This document shows positions 1-5,441 of a DNA stretch of 9,552 nt, in pieces. The position numbers and the translations under genes were made by a program. Every line of letters begins with the position of its first letter. Within the stretch, counting starts at the first letter, position 1. The notes under the pieces were generated by a model that made no database searches, had not been told where the DNA came from, and saw only the letters and a program-made list of their open reading frames with translations. This DNA is from Oscillospiraceae bacterium (GTDB lineage: Bacteria > Bacillota > Clostridia > Oscillospirales > Ruminococcaceae), in the NCBI GenBank assembly GCA_016297165.1, contig JAEDHF010000072.1:1-9552 (forward strand), read 5' to 3'.

Positions 1-355
1 TACCACGCTTTACAATCATGGGGTTTGCGCCTGCGGCAACATTCTTCATACCCTCGCGGATAAGTGCCTGTGCAAGTAAGGTAGCGGTTGTTGTACCGTC
101 GCCTGCTGCGTCGTTAGTCTTTGTGGAAACCTCCTTGACGAGCTGAGCGCCCATGTTCTCGAAGGGGTCCTCGAGGTCGATTTCCTTAGCGATTGTAACG
201 CCGTCGTTTGTGATAAGGGGCGCGCCGAACTTCTTATCGAGAACTACGTTTCTTCCCTTAGGTCCGAGGGTAATCTTAACGGTATCTGCAAGCTTGTCGA
301 TACCTGCCTGTAAAGACTTACGGGCTTCTTCACCATAAATAATCTGCTTAGCCAT
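1..355 (-). CDS. groEL: Chaperonin GroEL (60 kDa subunit), N-terminal part, cut by the left edge
   Basis: ATP-dependent cytosolic chaperonin that folds proteins inside a double-ring cavity capped by GroES. Only the first 118 codons are in the window; the rest lies beyond position 1. The reading starts MAKQIIYGEEARKSL and contains the equatorial ATP-binding signatures TLGPKGRNV (residues 29-37) and GDGTTT (85-90). Asp86 matches the catalytic Asp87 of E. coli GroEL. The start is fixed by the conserved MAK N-terminus and by a ribosome binding site AAGGAG (complement of 365-370) nine bases upstream. It lies 18 bases downstream of the groES stop in the usual groES-groEL order, so it is co-transcribed from the CIRCE-controlled promoter. 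The visible part shows nothing unusual. Confidence 0.98.
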   Translation of the reverse strand, partial: MAKQIIYGEEARKSLQAGIDKLADTVKITLGPKGRNVVLDKKFGAPLITNDGVTIAKEIDLEDPFENMGAQLVKEVSTKTNDAAGDGTTTATLLAQALIREGMKNVAAGANPMIVKRG

Positions 356-373
356 AATGTATCACTCCTTCAA

Positions 374-658
374 TTACTCTACAATAGCGAGAATGTCGCT
401 CTGACGAACGATTGTGTACTTTTCGCCGTCAACCTTAACCTCTGTGCCGGAATATTTGCTTGTAAGAACCTTATCTCCGACCTTAACTTCCATTTTTACT
501 TCCTTACCGTCAACAATACCGCCGGGGCCTGCTGCAAGTATTTCAGCAACCTGGGGCTTTTCCTGAGCAGAGCTTGTAAGGATAATTCCGCCCTTTGTAG
601 TTTCTTCAGCTTCTAAGAATTTTAATACAACTCTATCGGCTAATGGTCTGATATTCAT
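374..658 (-). CDS. groES: Co-chaperonin GroES (10 kDa)
   Basis: GroES forms the heptameric lid that closes the GroEL folding chamber. The 94-residue product has the normal family length. It opens with MNIRPLADRVVLK, close to the family signature (IRPLxDRVVVK). The mobile loop that docks onto GroEL follows at about residues 16-32 (EAEETTKGGIILTSSAQEKP). Further matches are AAGPG (around 42-46), VKVGDKVL and the terminal segment ending in DILAIVE. The start is supported by an AGGAGG ribosome binding site at the expected distance on the minus strand (complement of about 668-673). It is the first gene of the heat-shock operon, directly behind a perfect CIRCE operator. Confidence 0.98.
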   Translation of the reverse strand: MNIRPLADRVVLKFLEAEETTKGGIILTSSAQEKPQVAEILAAGPGGIVDGKEVKMEVKVGDKVLTSKYSGTEVKVDGEKYTIVRQSDILAIVE

Positions 659-684
659 TTTCAGTTACCTCCTATTATTTGTTG

Positions 685-711
685 TTAGCACTCTCGCTGT
701 TGGAGTGCTAA
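685..711 (-). promoter_or_regulatory. CIRCE operator (HrcA binding site) of groESL
   Basis: The half-sites TTAGCACTC (685-693) and GAGTGCTAA (703-711) form a perfect 9-bp inverted repeat around a 9-base spacer. This is identical to the CIRCE consensus TTAGCACTC-N9-GAGTGCTAA. CIRCE is the binding site of the heat-shock repressor HrcA, whose activity depends on GroEL in studied Gram-positive bacteria. Here it lies between the -10 box and the groES ribosome binding site, so a bound repressor would cover the transcription start. The hrcA gene itself is not in the window. Confidence 0.97.
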
Positions 712-723
712 CCGATAATCATA

Positions 724-751
724 TTATAGCACTATCTTTCCAAAAATCAAG
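724..751 (-). promoter_or_regulatory. Sigma-A type promoter of groESL
   Basis: On the minus strand, TTGATT (complement of 746-751) and a consensus TATAAT (complement of 724-729) are separated by 16 bases. The -10 box ends 12 bases before the CIRCE element, the usual arrangement in Firmicutes. A perfect TTGACA (complement of 760-765) is also present but is 30 bases from this -10, too far to pair with it; the sequence around it is AT-rich and could help as an upstream element. The -10 call is firm and the choice of -35 is less so. Confidence 0.8.
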
Positions 752-834
752 CATTTTTTGTCAATGTTTTGATTTTTTGTTCATTATGTACATATCGCTC
801 ATAAGCAAGAGGATATTTTTATGCAGGTACAACA

Positions 835-862
835 ATTCCCTGCATTATCAAATGCAGGGAAT
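835..862. repeat. Perfect 12-bp inverted repeat (hairpin) downstream of the phosphoesterase gene
   Basis: ATTCCCTGCATT (835-846) is followed by a 4-base loop ATCA and by its exact complement AATGCAGGGAAT (851-862). It starts 24 bases beyond the stop of the minus-strand phosphoesterase gene, so a transcript end of that gene is the likeliest role. No clear T-run follows on either strand, so it is not a textbook intrinsic terminator. It also lies about 70 bases upstream of the groES -35 box and could insulate that promoter from read-through. Confidence 0.6.
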
Positions 863-886
863 ATTACATATACTGTACTGTCGGAA

Positions 887-1366
887 TTACTTAAGAGCCA
901 CAATATTCATAGTGAGCTTTCCTGTATCATCAATAATGATAACGCCGTAGGAAGGCTTATTTTTTCCTCTCGGCGAATCGATAGCGCCGGGATTCATAAC
1001 GTAAACATCATCAAGAATCTCGGTTCTGTACATATGGGTATGACCGAAGAGAGCAATACGACAGCCTCTCGCCTTAGCCTCGCTTACGAGGGGGTCAAGA
1101 CCGCCCTGAACGTTATGCTCGTGACCGTGTACACATAAAATCTTATAACCGCCGGCTTCAACTACTTCCATTGTCTTATGGTGTCCGAAGTCACAGTCAC
1201 CCTGGACAAATACGAACTTCTTATCGGGAAATTCTGCAGAAACGTCGGCAAATTCATGTTCGCCGTCACCTAAATGGATAAAAATATCTGCTTCCGGATT
1301 CTTTTCGACAATATTCTTTAATTTCTGATAATCTTTATGGGTATCGGCTACTGCTATAATCTTCAT
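887..1366 (-). CDS. YfcE/MJ0936-family metallophosphoesterase
   Basis: Probable cytosolic phosphodiesterase or phosphatase with a two-metal centre; the physiological substrate cannot be read from sequence. The 159 residues match the small calcineurin-like family in length. All blocks are visible: DTH (Asp8, His10), GDGEHE (Asp34), GDCD (56-59), HGHEH (80-84) and GHTH (108-111), followed by NPGAIDSPRG, typical of the YfcE group. One oddity: the third block is normally GNCD or GNHD, and here the metal-binding/catalytic Asn is Asp57. The start is supported by TTAGGAG a few bases upstream (complement of 1374-1380). The gene has its own promoter and is divergent from the small-protein cluster at 1589. 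In many Firmicutes a similar protein sits next to rph/RdgB-type genes, but not here. Confidence 0.93.
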   Translation of the reverse strand: MKIIAVADTHKDYQKLKNIVEKNPEADIFIHLGDGEHEFADVSAEFPDKKFVFVQGDCDFGHHKTMEVVEAGGYKILCVHGHEHNVQGGLDPLVSEAKARGCRIALFGHTHMYRTEILDDVYVMNPGAIDSPRGKNKPSYGVIIIDDTGKLTMNIVALK

Positions 1367-1378
1367 ATTAACGCTCCT

Positions 1379-1403
1379 AAGACAGGTATTGACATTATGT
1401 CTT
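1379..1403. repeat. Short inverted repeat at the phosphoesterase transcription start
   Basis: AAGACA (1379-1384) and TGTCTT (1398-1403) form a 6-bp inverted repeat with a 13-base spacer. It covers the interval between the -10 box (1408-1413) and the ribosome binding site of the minus-strand phosphoesterase gene, where a repressor operator would be expected. The arms are short and the match could be chance. I recognise no regulator consensus. Confidence 0.25.
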
Positions 1404-1407
1404 AATA

Positions 1408-1436
1408 ATTATAGCACACAATATAGCAATAGTCAA
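1408..1436 (-). promoter_or_regulatory. Sigma-A type promoter of the metallophosphoesterase gene
   Basis: On the minus strand TTGACT (complement of 1431-1436) and TATAAT (complement of 1408-1413) are separated by exactly 17 bases, one mismatch from the ideal vegetative promoter. It predicts a 5' leader of roughly 35 bases before the start at 1366. It indicates that this gene is transcribed independently of its divergent neighbours. Confidence 0.85.
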
Positions 1437-1520
1437 ATAATAAAATATATAAAATTACCACATATTTTTTAGCTAAGTTTCATCAATAGGTTTCAATATA
1501 ATTACATATATCATAATTAT

Positions 1521-1568
1521 CGGCTTACGGGCATAATCTTAAAAAGGTTAATCCGCTTCCTTAAGCCG
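1521..1568 (+). promoter_or_regulatory. Possible leader stem-loop before the small-protein cluster
   Basis: CGGCTTA (1521-1527) and TAAGCCG (1562-1568) are exact 7-bp complements enclosing 34 bases. The right arm ends eight bases before the ribosome binding site AAGGAGGT (1577-1584) of the 72-aa gene. If the leader is transcribed, the stem could influence translation initiation. For a promoter I see only TATAAT at 1497-1502 without a convincing -35 box, so the transcription start of the cluster remains open. The rest of the divergent spacer (1437-1520) is AT-rich with no recognisable element. Confidence 0.3.
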
Positions 1569-1588
1569 CAATATCCAAGGAGGTCATC

Positions 1589-1807
1589 ATGGGAAACATC
1601 AATATCGACGCTCTTATTGAGGCAGCAAGCAAAAAGCTCGGGATTCCGCCCGAACAGCTCAGAAAATCCCTTAATTCCGGGAACATCAGCGACATTACCT
1701 CACGTATGAGTAAAAGCGACAGGGACAAAATCAATTCGGTTATGAATAATCCCGAGCTTATGGAGAAAATGCGCCGTAAGTACACGGGAAACAACAATCA
1801 ACGGTAG
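1589..1807 (+). CDS. Small helical protein of unknown function (72 aa)
   Basis: Not recognised. It has no signal peptide and no membrane segment. The first part (residues 4-28) reads as amphipathic helix with a KLGIPPEQLRKSL segment. A SGNISDI turn, a polar helical stretch with SKSDRDKINSVM, and a NNPELMEKMRRKY tail follow. The repeated short helices and basic C-terminus suggest a soluble helical bundle or adaptor. The start is well supported by AAGGAGGT at 1577-1584, the strongest ribosome binding site in the cluster, so the coding call is good although the function is not. It is the first of four consecutive small plus-strand genes; the next begins 12 bases after its stop. Confidence 0.8.
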   Translation: MGNINIDALIEAASKKLGIPPEQLRKSLNSGNISDITSRMSKSDRDKINSVMNNPELMEKMRRKYTGNNNQR

Positions 1808-1819
1808 GGAGATGAGTCC

Positions 1820-2134
1820 ATGGCGGAAAATGACGATTTCACATCACTTCTCGGTCATTTCTTTTCCGCCGATAAGGGTCAGGATAAGGAAAACGGCGAG
1901 GAAGGCTCCGACGGAGGTATTTTCGGAAATATCGACCCGGAAATGATACTTAAGCTTATAGATATATTTTCAAAGCTTAACTCCCCCGATAAGAACACCG
2001 AGCTTTTAATGGCGCTTAAGCCCCATCTCAGAACCGAGAATCAGGCAAAGCTTCAGAGAGCGGCTACGCTGCTGAAAATTCTGTCTCTCCTGCCCCTTCT
2101 TAAGGATCTCGGAAACGGAGACAATATTTTTTAA
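1820..2134 (+). CDS. Small protein of unknown function with a helical C-terminal region (104 aa)
   Basis: Not recognised with certainty. The N-terminal 40 residues are acidic and glycine-rich, probably flexible (DKGQDKENGEEGSDGG). They follow a short helix with FTSLLGHFF. Residues 41-104 form a hydrophobic-patterned helical region: DPEMILKLIDIFSKL, then ELLMALKPHLRTENQAKL, then ATLLKILSLLPLLKDLG. The leucine periodicity looks like amphipathic helices rather than a transmembrane span. Pattern memory suggests similar ALKPHL...LLPLL proteins in other Clostridia, but no named family can be given. The start has a GGGAGATG ribosome binding site (about 1807-1814). It is followed after 16 bases by the acidic-protein gene. 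Confidence 0.82.
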   Translation: MAENDDFTSLLGHFFSADKGQDKENGEEGSDGGIFGNIDPEMILKLIDIFSKLNSPDKNTELLMALKPHLRTENQAKLQRAATLLKILSLLPLLKDLGNGDNIF

Positions 2135-2150
2135 TGAAAGGAATTAAGCT

Positions 2151-2780
2151 ATGGAATGGAAAAAAGACAATACCGACAGCGAGAAGCTAAAACAAATGGA
2201 AAAGGAATATATTGAGGAAGCACTCAGAATGATGAAAAAGGCGGGTGTTGACAAGGTCAATACGACAACTGAAGCCGAAAAGAAAAAGGAAGAAGAGGAA
2301 GTTGTATCTTCCGTGGAAATACATAACAATACGGTAACTGAAAAAGAAGCTGCAGACGAAAATGAAGGAATTACAGAAGAAATCACTGAAGAAGCAGTCC
2401 CCGATAACGAAGCCGCCGAACCCGAATCGGATTCAGAATATGAAACGGAGCCTGTAACAATTCCGGAAAGCGCCTCGGAGGAAACTGTGAGCAGCGAAGA
2501 GATTCTCGAAGAAAAGGACACGGAGCCCGAAAAGGAAGACCCGGCAAAGCAGGAAGAACAAGCCGAGCAGGAAGAAGTAAAGGAAGCGAAGGGCGGCTAC
2601 GGAGTATATACTGCCGACGAAATAATTAACGGCGAGGGCATAATCGAGGCAGAGAAAATAATCGAAGAAATTAAGCTTCGAAACGAGACTATGAAGAAGC
2701 TTACCGAGGAACAGGAAAAAGCTATGAAACCGAGCCGTACCTGTCCGAAATGCGGAAAAGTTATCGATGGATCAACTTGA
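2151..2780 (+). CDS. Highly acidic, probably disordered/coiled-coil protein with a C-terminal CPKCG half zinc knuckle (209 aa)
   Basis: Function unknown. Three parts are visible. Residues 1-33 form a charged helix (EKLKQMEKEYIEEALRMMKK). Residues 40-148 are a Glu-dominated, Pro/Ser-containing tract without hydrophobic core, very likely disordered. From about 148 a more structured segment begins with GGYGVYTADEIINGEGI and continues as a charged coiled-coil helix. The protein ends in TCPKCGKVIDGST, where Cys198 and Cys201 form one CxxC pair. A full zinc ribbon needs two pairs, so metal binding would require dimerisation or a partner. The start has GAAAGGA at 2136-2142. Its 3' end overlaps the 45-aa membrane gene by 14 bases. 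Confidence 0.82.
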   Translation: MEWKKDNTDSEKLKQMEKEYIEEALRMMKKAGVDKVNTTTEAEKKKEEEEVVSSVEIHNNTVTEKEAADENEGITEEITEEAVPDNEAAEPESDSEYETEPVTIPESASEETVSSEEILEEKDTEPEKEDPAKQEEQAEQEEVKEAKGGYGVYTADEIINGEGIIEAEKIIEEIKLRNETMKKLTEEQEKAMKPSRTCPKCGKVIDGST

Positions 2781-2904
2781 AGGAATCATCGGCAGGCTCC
2801 TAAGAGACGAAGATGCCCTTTTAATAATTTTTCTTATCATAATCCTTTATAGGCAGGGTGCGGATAAACCTCTTCTCTTTGCTCTGCTGTATATTCTCCT
2901 TTAG
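2767..2904 (+). CDS. Hydrophobic microprotein, probably membrane-associated (45 aa), overlapping the upstream gene
   Basis: A 45-codon frame starts at ATG 2767 inside the last codons of the acidic-protein gene (14-base overlap) and ends with TAG at 2902-2904. The product begins MDQLEGIIGRLLRDED, an amphipathic helix. A hydrophobic run ALLIIFLIIILY, a polar turn RQGADK and a second hydrophobic run PLLFALLYILL follow, up to the last residue. Two short hydrophobic stretches suggest a re-entrant hairpin or a single tilted span. The start is preceded by a weak GGAAAAG (2753-2759), and the overlap suggests translational coupling. Coding status is supported by the position, the sensible amphipathic/hydrophobic design, and the intrinsic terminator that begins 5 bases after the stop. 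Function unknown. Confidence 0.75.
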   Translation: MDQLEGIIGRLLRDEDALLIIFLIIILYRQGADKPLLFALLYILL

Positions 2905-2908
2905 CTAA

Positions 2909-2946
2909 GACAGTTTCGGCGTATAATAACCGAAACTGTCATTTTT
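2909..2946 (+). terminator. Intrinsic terminator of the small-protein cluster
   Basis: GACAGTTTCGG (2909-2919) pairs perfectly with CCGAAACTGTC (2930-2940) across a 10-base loop and is followed by ATTTTT (2941-2946). The 11-bp stem plus T-run begins 5 bases after the stop at 2904. It separates the four small genes from the operon that starts at 2981. Confidence 0.9.
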
Positions 2947-2980
2947 CTGCAATTTATACCTCTTAATCTGTCATTTTTGA

Positions 2981-3009
2981 TTGACAAAACAGAATAATAG
3001 GAGTATAAT
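2981..3009 (+). promoter_or_regulatory. Consensus sigma-A promoter of the hydrolase-mur-ddl operon
   Basis: TTGACA (2981-2986), a 17-base spacer and TATAAT (3004-3009) match the vegetative consensus exactly at both boxes. The predicted start of transcription is around 3016, giving a short leader of about 26 bases before the GTG at 3042. It is the only good plus-strand promoter I see before the right edge, so all downstream genes probably depend on it. Confidence 0.93.
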
Positions 3010-3041
3010 ATTTAATAGTATTTTTTGGAGGCTTAACCTTT

Positions 3042-3815
3042 GTGAATATCAGAATTAACGAGCTTAATATAAATTACTCCGACGAGGGAGAGGGAGAGGT
3101 TATTCTCCTGCTCCATGGCTGGGGAACAAATATATCGCTTTTCGAAGGAATAAGGAACAGATGTTCCGTTAAATACAGGGTTATCGCCCCCGACCTTCCC
3201 GGCTTCGGCGGCTCCGATGAACCGAAGGAGCCATGGTGCGTTGACGATTATGCAGACTTTGTGGTTGAATTCTGCAAGGCGCTTGGCGTATCCTCTGCTA
3301 TTATCTTAGGACATAGCTTCGGCGGCCGCATCATCATAAAGCTTCTTTCGAGAAAGGACTGCCCCTTAAAGGTAGAAAAGGTTATCCTTACGGGAAGCGC
3401 AGGTATTAAGCCGCTGCAATCCGCGAAGGCTAAGAAAAAGGCAAAGGCTTATCAGAAAGGAAAGGCTTTTCTTTCAACGGGACTTATGAAAACGCTTTTT
3501 CCGAATGCACTCGAAAACTACAGAAAAAAGCACGGCTCCGCCGACTATAACGCTGCTTCTCCTATGATGAGACAGGTTCTCGTTAAGGTAGTAAACGAGG
3601 ATTTAGCTCCGCTTCTTCCAGAAATAAGGCAGGAGGTTCTCCTTATCTGGGGCGAAAACGACGACGCTACTCCCCTTTCCGACGGAAAAAGAATGGAAAA
3701 GGAAATGCCCAATGCAGGACTTGTGGTGCTACCGAATTCGGGACATTACGCCTTTCTCGAACAGCAATACACTTTTCTCCGTGTAATTTCATCTTTTTTA
3801 GATATAGAGGTTTGA
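3042..3815 (+). CDS. Alpha/beta-fold hydrolase
   Basis: A soluble serine hydrolase of the alpha/beta superfamily; its substrate is not predictable. The 257 residues include the oxyanion-hole segment LLLHGWG (22-28), the DLPGFGGSD loop (51-59) and the nucleophile elbow GHSFGG with Ser92. The acid follows in GENDDATP (Asp207 or Asp208) and the base in SGHYAFLEQ (His235), so the catalytic triad is complete. The lid region (about 125-175) is Lys-rich. The start is GTG at 3042, chosen because GGAGG (3027-3031) lies 10 bases upstream and no ATG fits. As first gene behind a strong promoter it is translationally coupled to the MurF-like gene, which begins 1 base after its stop. Context suggests a cell-wall or membrane link, by inference only. 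Confidence 0.93.
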   Translation: MNIRINELNINYSDEGEGEVILLLHGWGTNISLFEGIRNRCSVKYRVIAPDLPGFGGSDEPKEPWCVDDYADFVVEFCKALGVSSAIILGHSFGGRIIIKLLSRKDCPLKVEKVILTGSAGIKPLQSAKAKKKAKAYQKGKAFLSTGLMKTLFPNALENYRKKHGSADYNAASPMMRQVLVKVVNEDLAPLLPEIRQEVLLIWGENDDATPLSDGKRMEKEMPNAGLVVLPNSGHYAFLEQQYTFLRVISSFLDIEV

Positions 3816-3816
3816 T

Positions 3817-5400
3817 ATGACAGGTTTGGTTATAGGCTATATTGTATTTTTCGCAGTTCTCTTCACGAGCTTTACAATAAATTTTGTCCACTATATGCAT
3901 ATGTTCCAGCTTAATTCCTACAGTGCCAAGGAACAGCTTCATTGGATAAAGATTAACTTTGGAAACGTTCTGCTGAGACACCTTTTTCCTCTGCTTGCAG
4001 TAATATATGCGTCCATAATCTTTATCGGAAGCGAAAGTACTGAGCTTAGTTTATCGGATTTGCTTATGTGCTCGGGACTTATGCTTATCGGGCTCACCTT
4101 CGCAAGGAAGAAAAAGGCTAAGAAAAAGCTGGTTTTTACTCCAAGGGTAATAAGAATGTGCGTTACTACTACCCTAATTTACGGCGCAGTCTGCGCTCTG
4201 TCAATGATTTTTCTGCACAACTCCCTCTTTAAGCTTCCCCTGCTCTGTTTATGGCAGATTTTTTCGCTCCTTATGCCCATGATAGCCAACCTCATTAACC
4301 GACCGGTTGAAATCTGCATAAACAACCACTATATAAACGACGCAAAGCGGATAATAAGCGAGCTTCCAAACACAACCGTTATCGGCATTACGGGAAGCTA
4401 CGGAAAGACCTCCACAAAGTTCTATCTTGAAAAGCTTCTTTCCGCTAAATATAACGTACTTATGACCCCCGAAAGCTATAATACTACTATGGGTGTTGTA
4501 AAAACCGTAAGGAACAGCCTTAATGCTACCCATGAGATATTCCTCTGTGAAATGGGAGCAAAGGGCGTCGGCGAAATAAAGGAAATCTGCGATATTGTTC
4601 ACCCGAAGCATTCAATCATAACCTCAATCGGCGAACAGCACCTTGAAACCTTCGGCTCTCTCGAAAATATCATTAAGACAAAGTATGAAATTGCGGACTG
4701 CATAACCGACGGAACGGTTTTCCTCAACTACGACAACGAATATATCAGAGAGCACAAAACGGATAAAAACATCGTTACCTACGGTCTTAAAGGCGGTAAC
4801 GACTATAACGCCTTCGATATCAGGGTTTCGCCCAAGGGCACAACCTTTACCGTTTCTCACGGCGAGGAAACCGCCGTCTTTACCACAAAGCTTCTCGGCG
4901 AGCATAACGTACAGAATATACTCGGAGCGATAGCGGTAGCCAACACCTTCGGCGTTTCCTTCAACGAGCTTTTGTTCCCCGTGAAAAGGCTTGAGCCCGT
5001 TCCACACAGAATGGAAATTCTCGATAAGGGCAACGGCGTAACGATTATCGACGACGCCTTTAACTCCAATCCCGCAGGCGCAAAAGCGGCGCTTAAAACC
5101 CTCTCCGGTTTCGACGCTTTAAGAATTGTAGCTACCCCCGGTATGATTGAGCTCGGCGAAAGAGAATACGCTCTTAATAAGGAACTGGGCGAAAATGCGG
5201 CTGAATGCTGTGATATCGCTATTCTCGTGGGCGAGCGACAGGCTCCTCCCATTAAGGAAGGCTTACTCGCCAAGAGCTTTCCCGAGGATAAAATCTATGT
5301 GGCGAAGGATCTTAACGACGCGCTTAAATATGCCTATTCCGTAATGCAGGGAAGAAACAGGGTTATTCTTCTGGAAAACGATTTGCCCGATAATTTCTGA
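3817..5400 (+). CDS. MurF-like Mur ligase with a multi-spanning membrane N-terminal domain
   Basis: MurF ligases join D-Ala-D-Ala to UDP-MurNAc-tripeptide with ATP. The central and C-terminal domains are MurF-like: P-loop GITGSYGKTSTK (190-201), YNTTMGVV (221-228), EMGAKGVGEI (245-254), and IGEQHLETFGS (271-281). KTKYEI follows, with the probable carbamylated Lys289, then NYDNEY (304-309), PHRME (396-400) and IDDAFNSNPAG (411-421). Residues 1-185 are unlike the usual MurF substrate-binding domain. They hold about five hydrophobic segments (roughly 3-25, 50-71, 78-95, 113-133, 138-160) with a basic loop RKKKAKKK at 97-104. At 527 residues it is longer than canonical MurF (about 450). The ribosome binding site AGAGG (3806-3810) lies inside the hydrolase gene. 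The next gene is ddl, which makes the dipeptide. It may be the cell's MurF, membrane-anchored, or a variant acting on a lipid-linked substrate; the gene symbol is therefore left open. Confidence 0.88.
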   Translation: MTGLVIGYIVFFAVLFTSFTINFVHYMHMFQLNSYSAKEQLHWIKINFGNVLLRHLFPLLAVIYASIIFIGSESTELSLSDLLMCSGLMLIGLTFARKKKAKKKLVFTPRVIRMCVTTTLIYGAVCALSMIFLHNSLFKLPLLCLWQIFSLLMPMIANLINRPVEICINNHYINDAKRIISELPNTTVIGITGSYGKTSTKFYLEKLLSAKYNVLMTPESYNTTMGVVKTVRNSLNATHEIFLCEMGAKGVGEIKEICDIVHPKHSIITSIGEQHLETFGSLENIIKTKYEIADCITDGTVFLNYDNEYIREHKTDKNIVTYGLKGGNDYNAFDIRVSPKGTTFTVSHGEETAVFTTKLLGEHNVQNILGAIAVANTFGVSFNELLFPVKRLEPVPHRMEILDKGNGVTIIDDAFNSNPAGAKAALKTLSGFDALRIVATPGMIELGEREYALNKELGENAAECCDIAILVGERQAPPIKEGLLAKSFPEDKIYVAKDLNDALKYAYSVMQGRNRVILLENDLPDNF

Positions 5401-5441
5401 TATAAAGAAAAAAATTTAAAGACAAGAAAGGACACTGCACA

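Noticed and set aside
153..338. Plus-strand open frame over the groEL start
   Set aside because: The minus strand here encodes unmistakable GroEL sequence; the plus frame has no ribosome binding site or recognisable content.
760..765. Perfect TTGACA (minus strand) as groES -35 box
   Set aside because: It is 30 bases from the TATAAT at 724-729, too far for a sigma-A promoter; TTGATT at 746-751 has a 16-base spacer and fits better.
785..794. Perfect 10-base palindrome TATGTACATA
   Set aside because: Too short and AT-rich in an AT-rich spacer to claim as an operator; no second copy seen nearby.
821..1138. Plus-strand open frame of 105 codons with an ATG at 821
   Set aside because: It runs antisense over most of the metallophosphoesterase gene, whose family motifs are complete, and begins inside the hairpin region. 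It is a shadow frame.
1561..1797. Minus-strand open frame opposite the 72-aa gene
   Set aside because: The plus-strand frame has a strong AAGGAGGT site and lies in a co-directional cluster; the antisense frame has no supporting start signal.
2144..2521. Serine-rich minus-strand open frame opposite the acidic-protein gene
   Set aside because: The Ser-rich composition is what the complement of Glu/Ser codons produces; no initiation signal or family features.
4249..5273. Several minus-strand frames inside the Mur ligase gene
   Set aside because: All are opposite conserved MurF motifs and lack ribosome binding sites.
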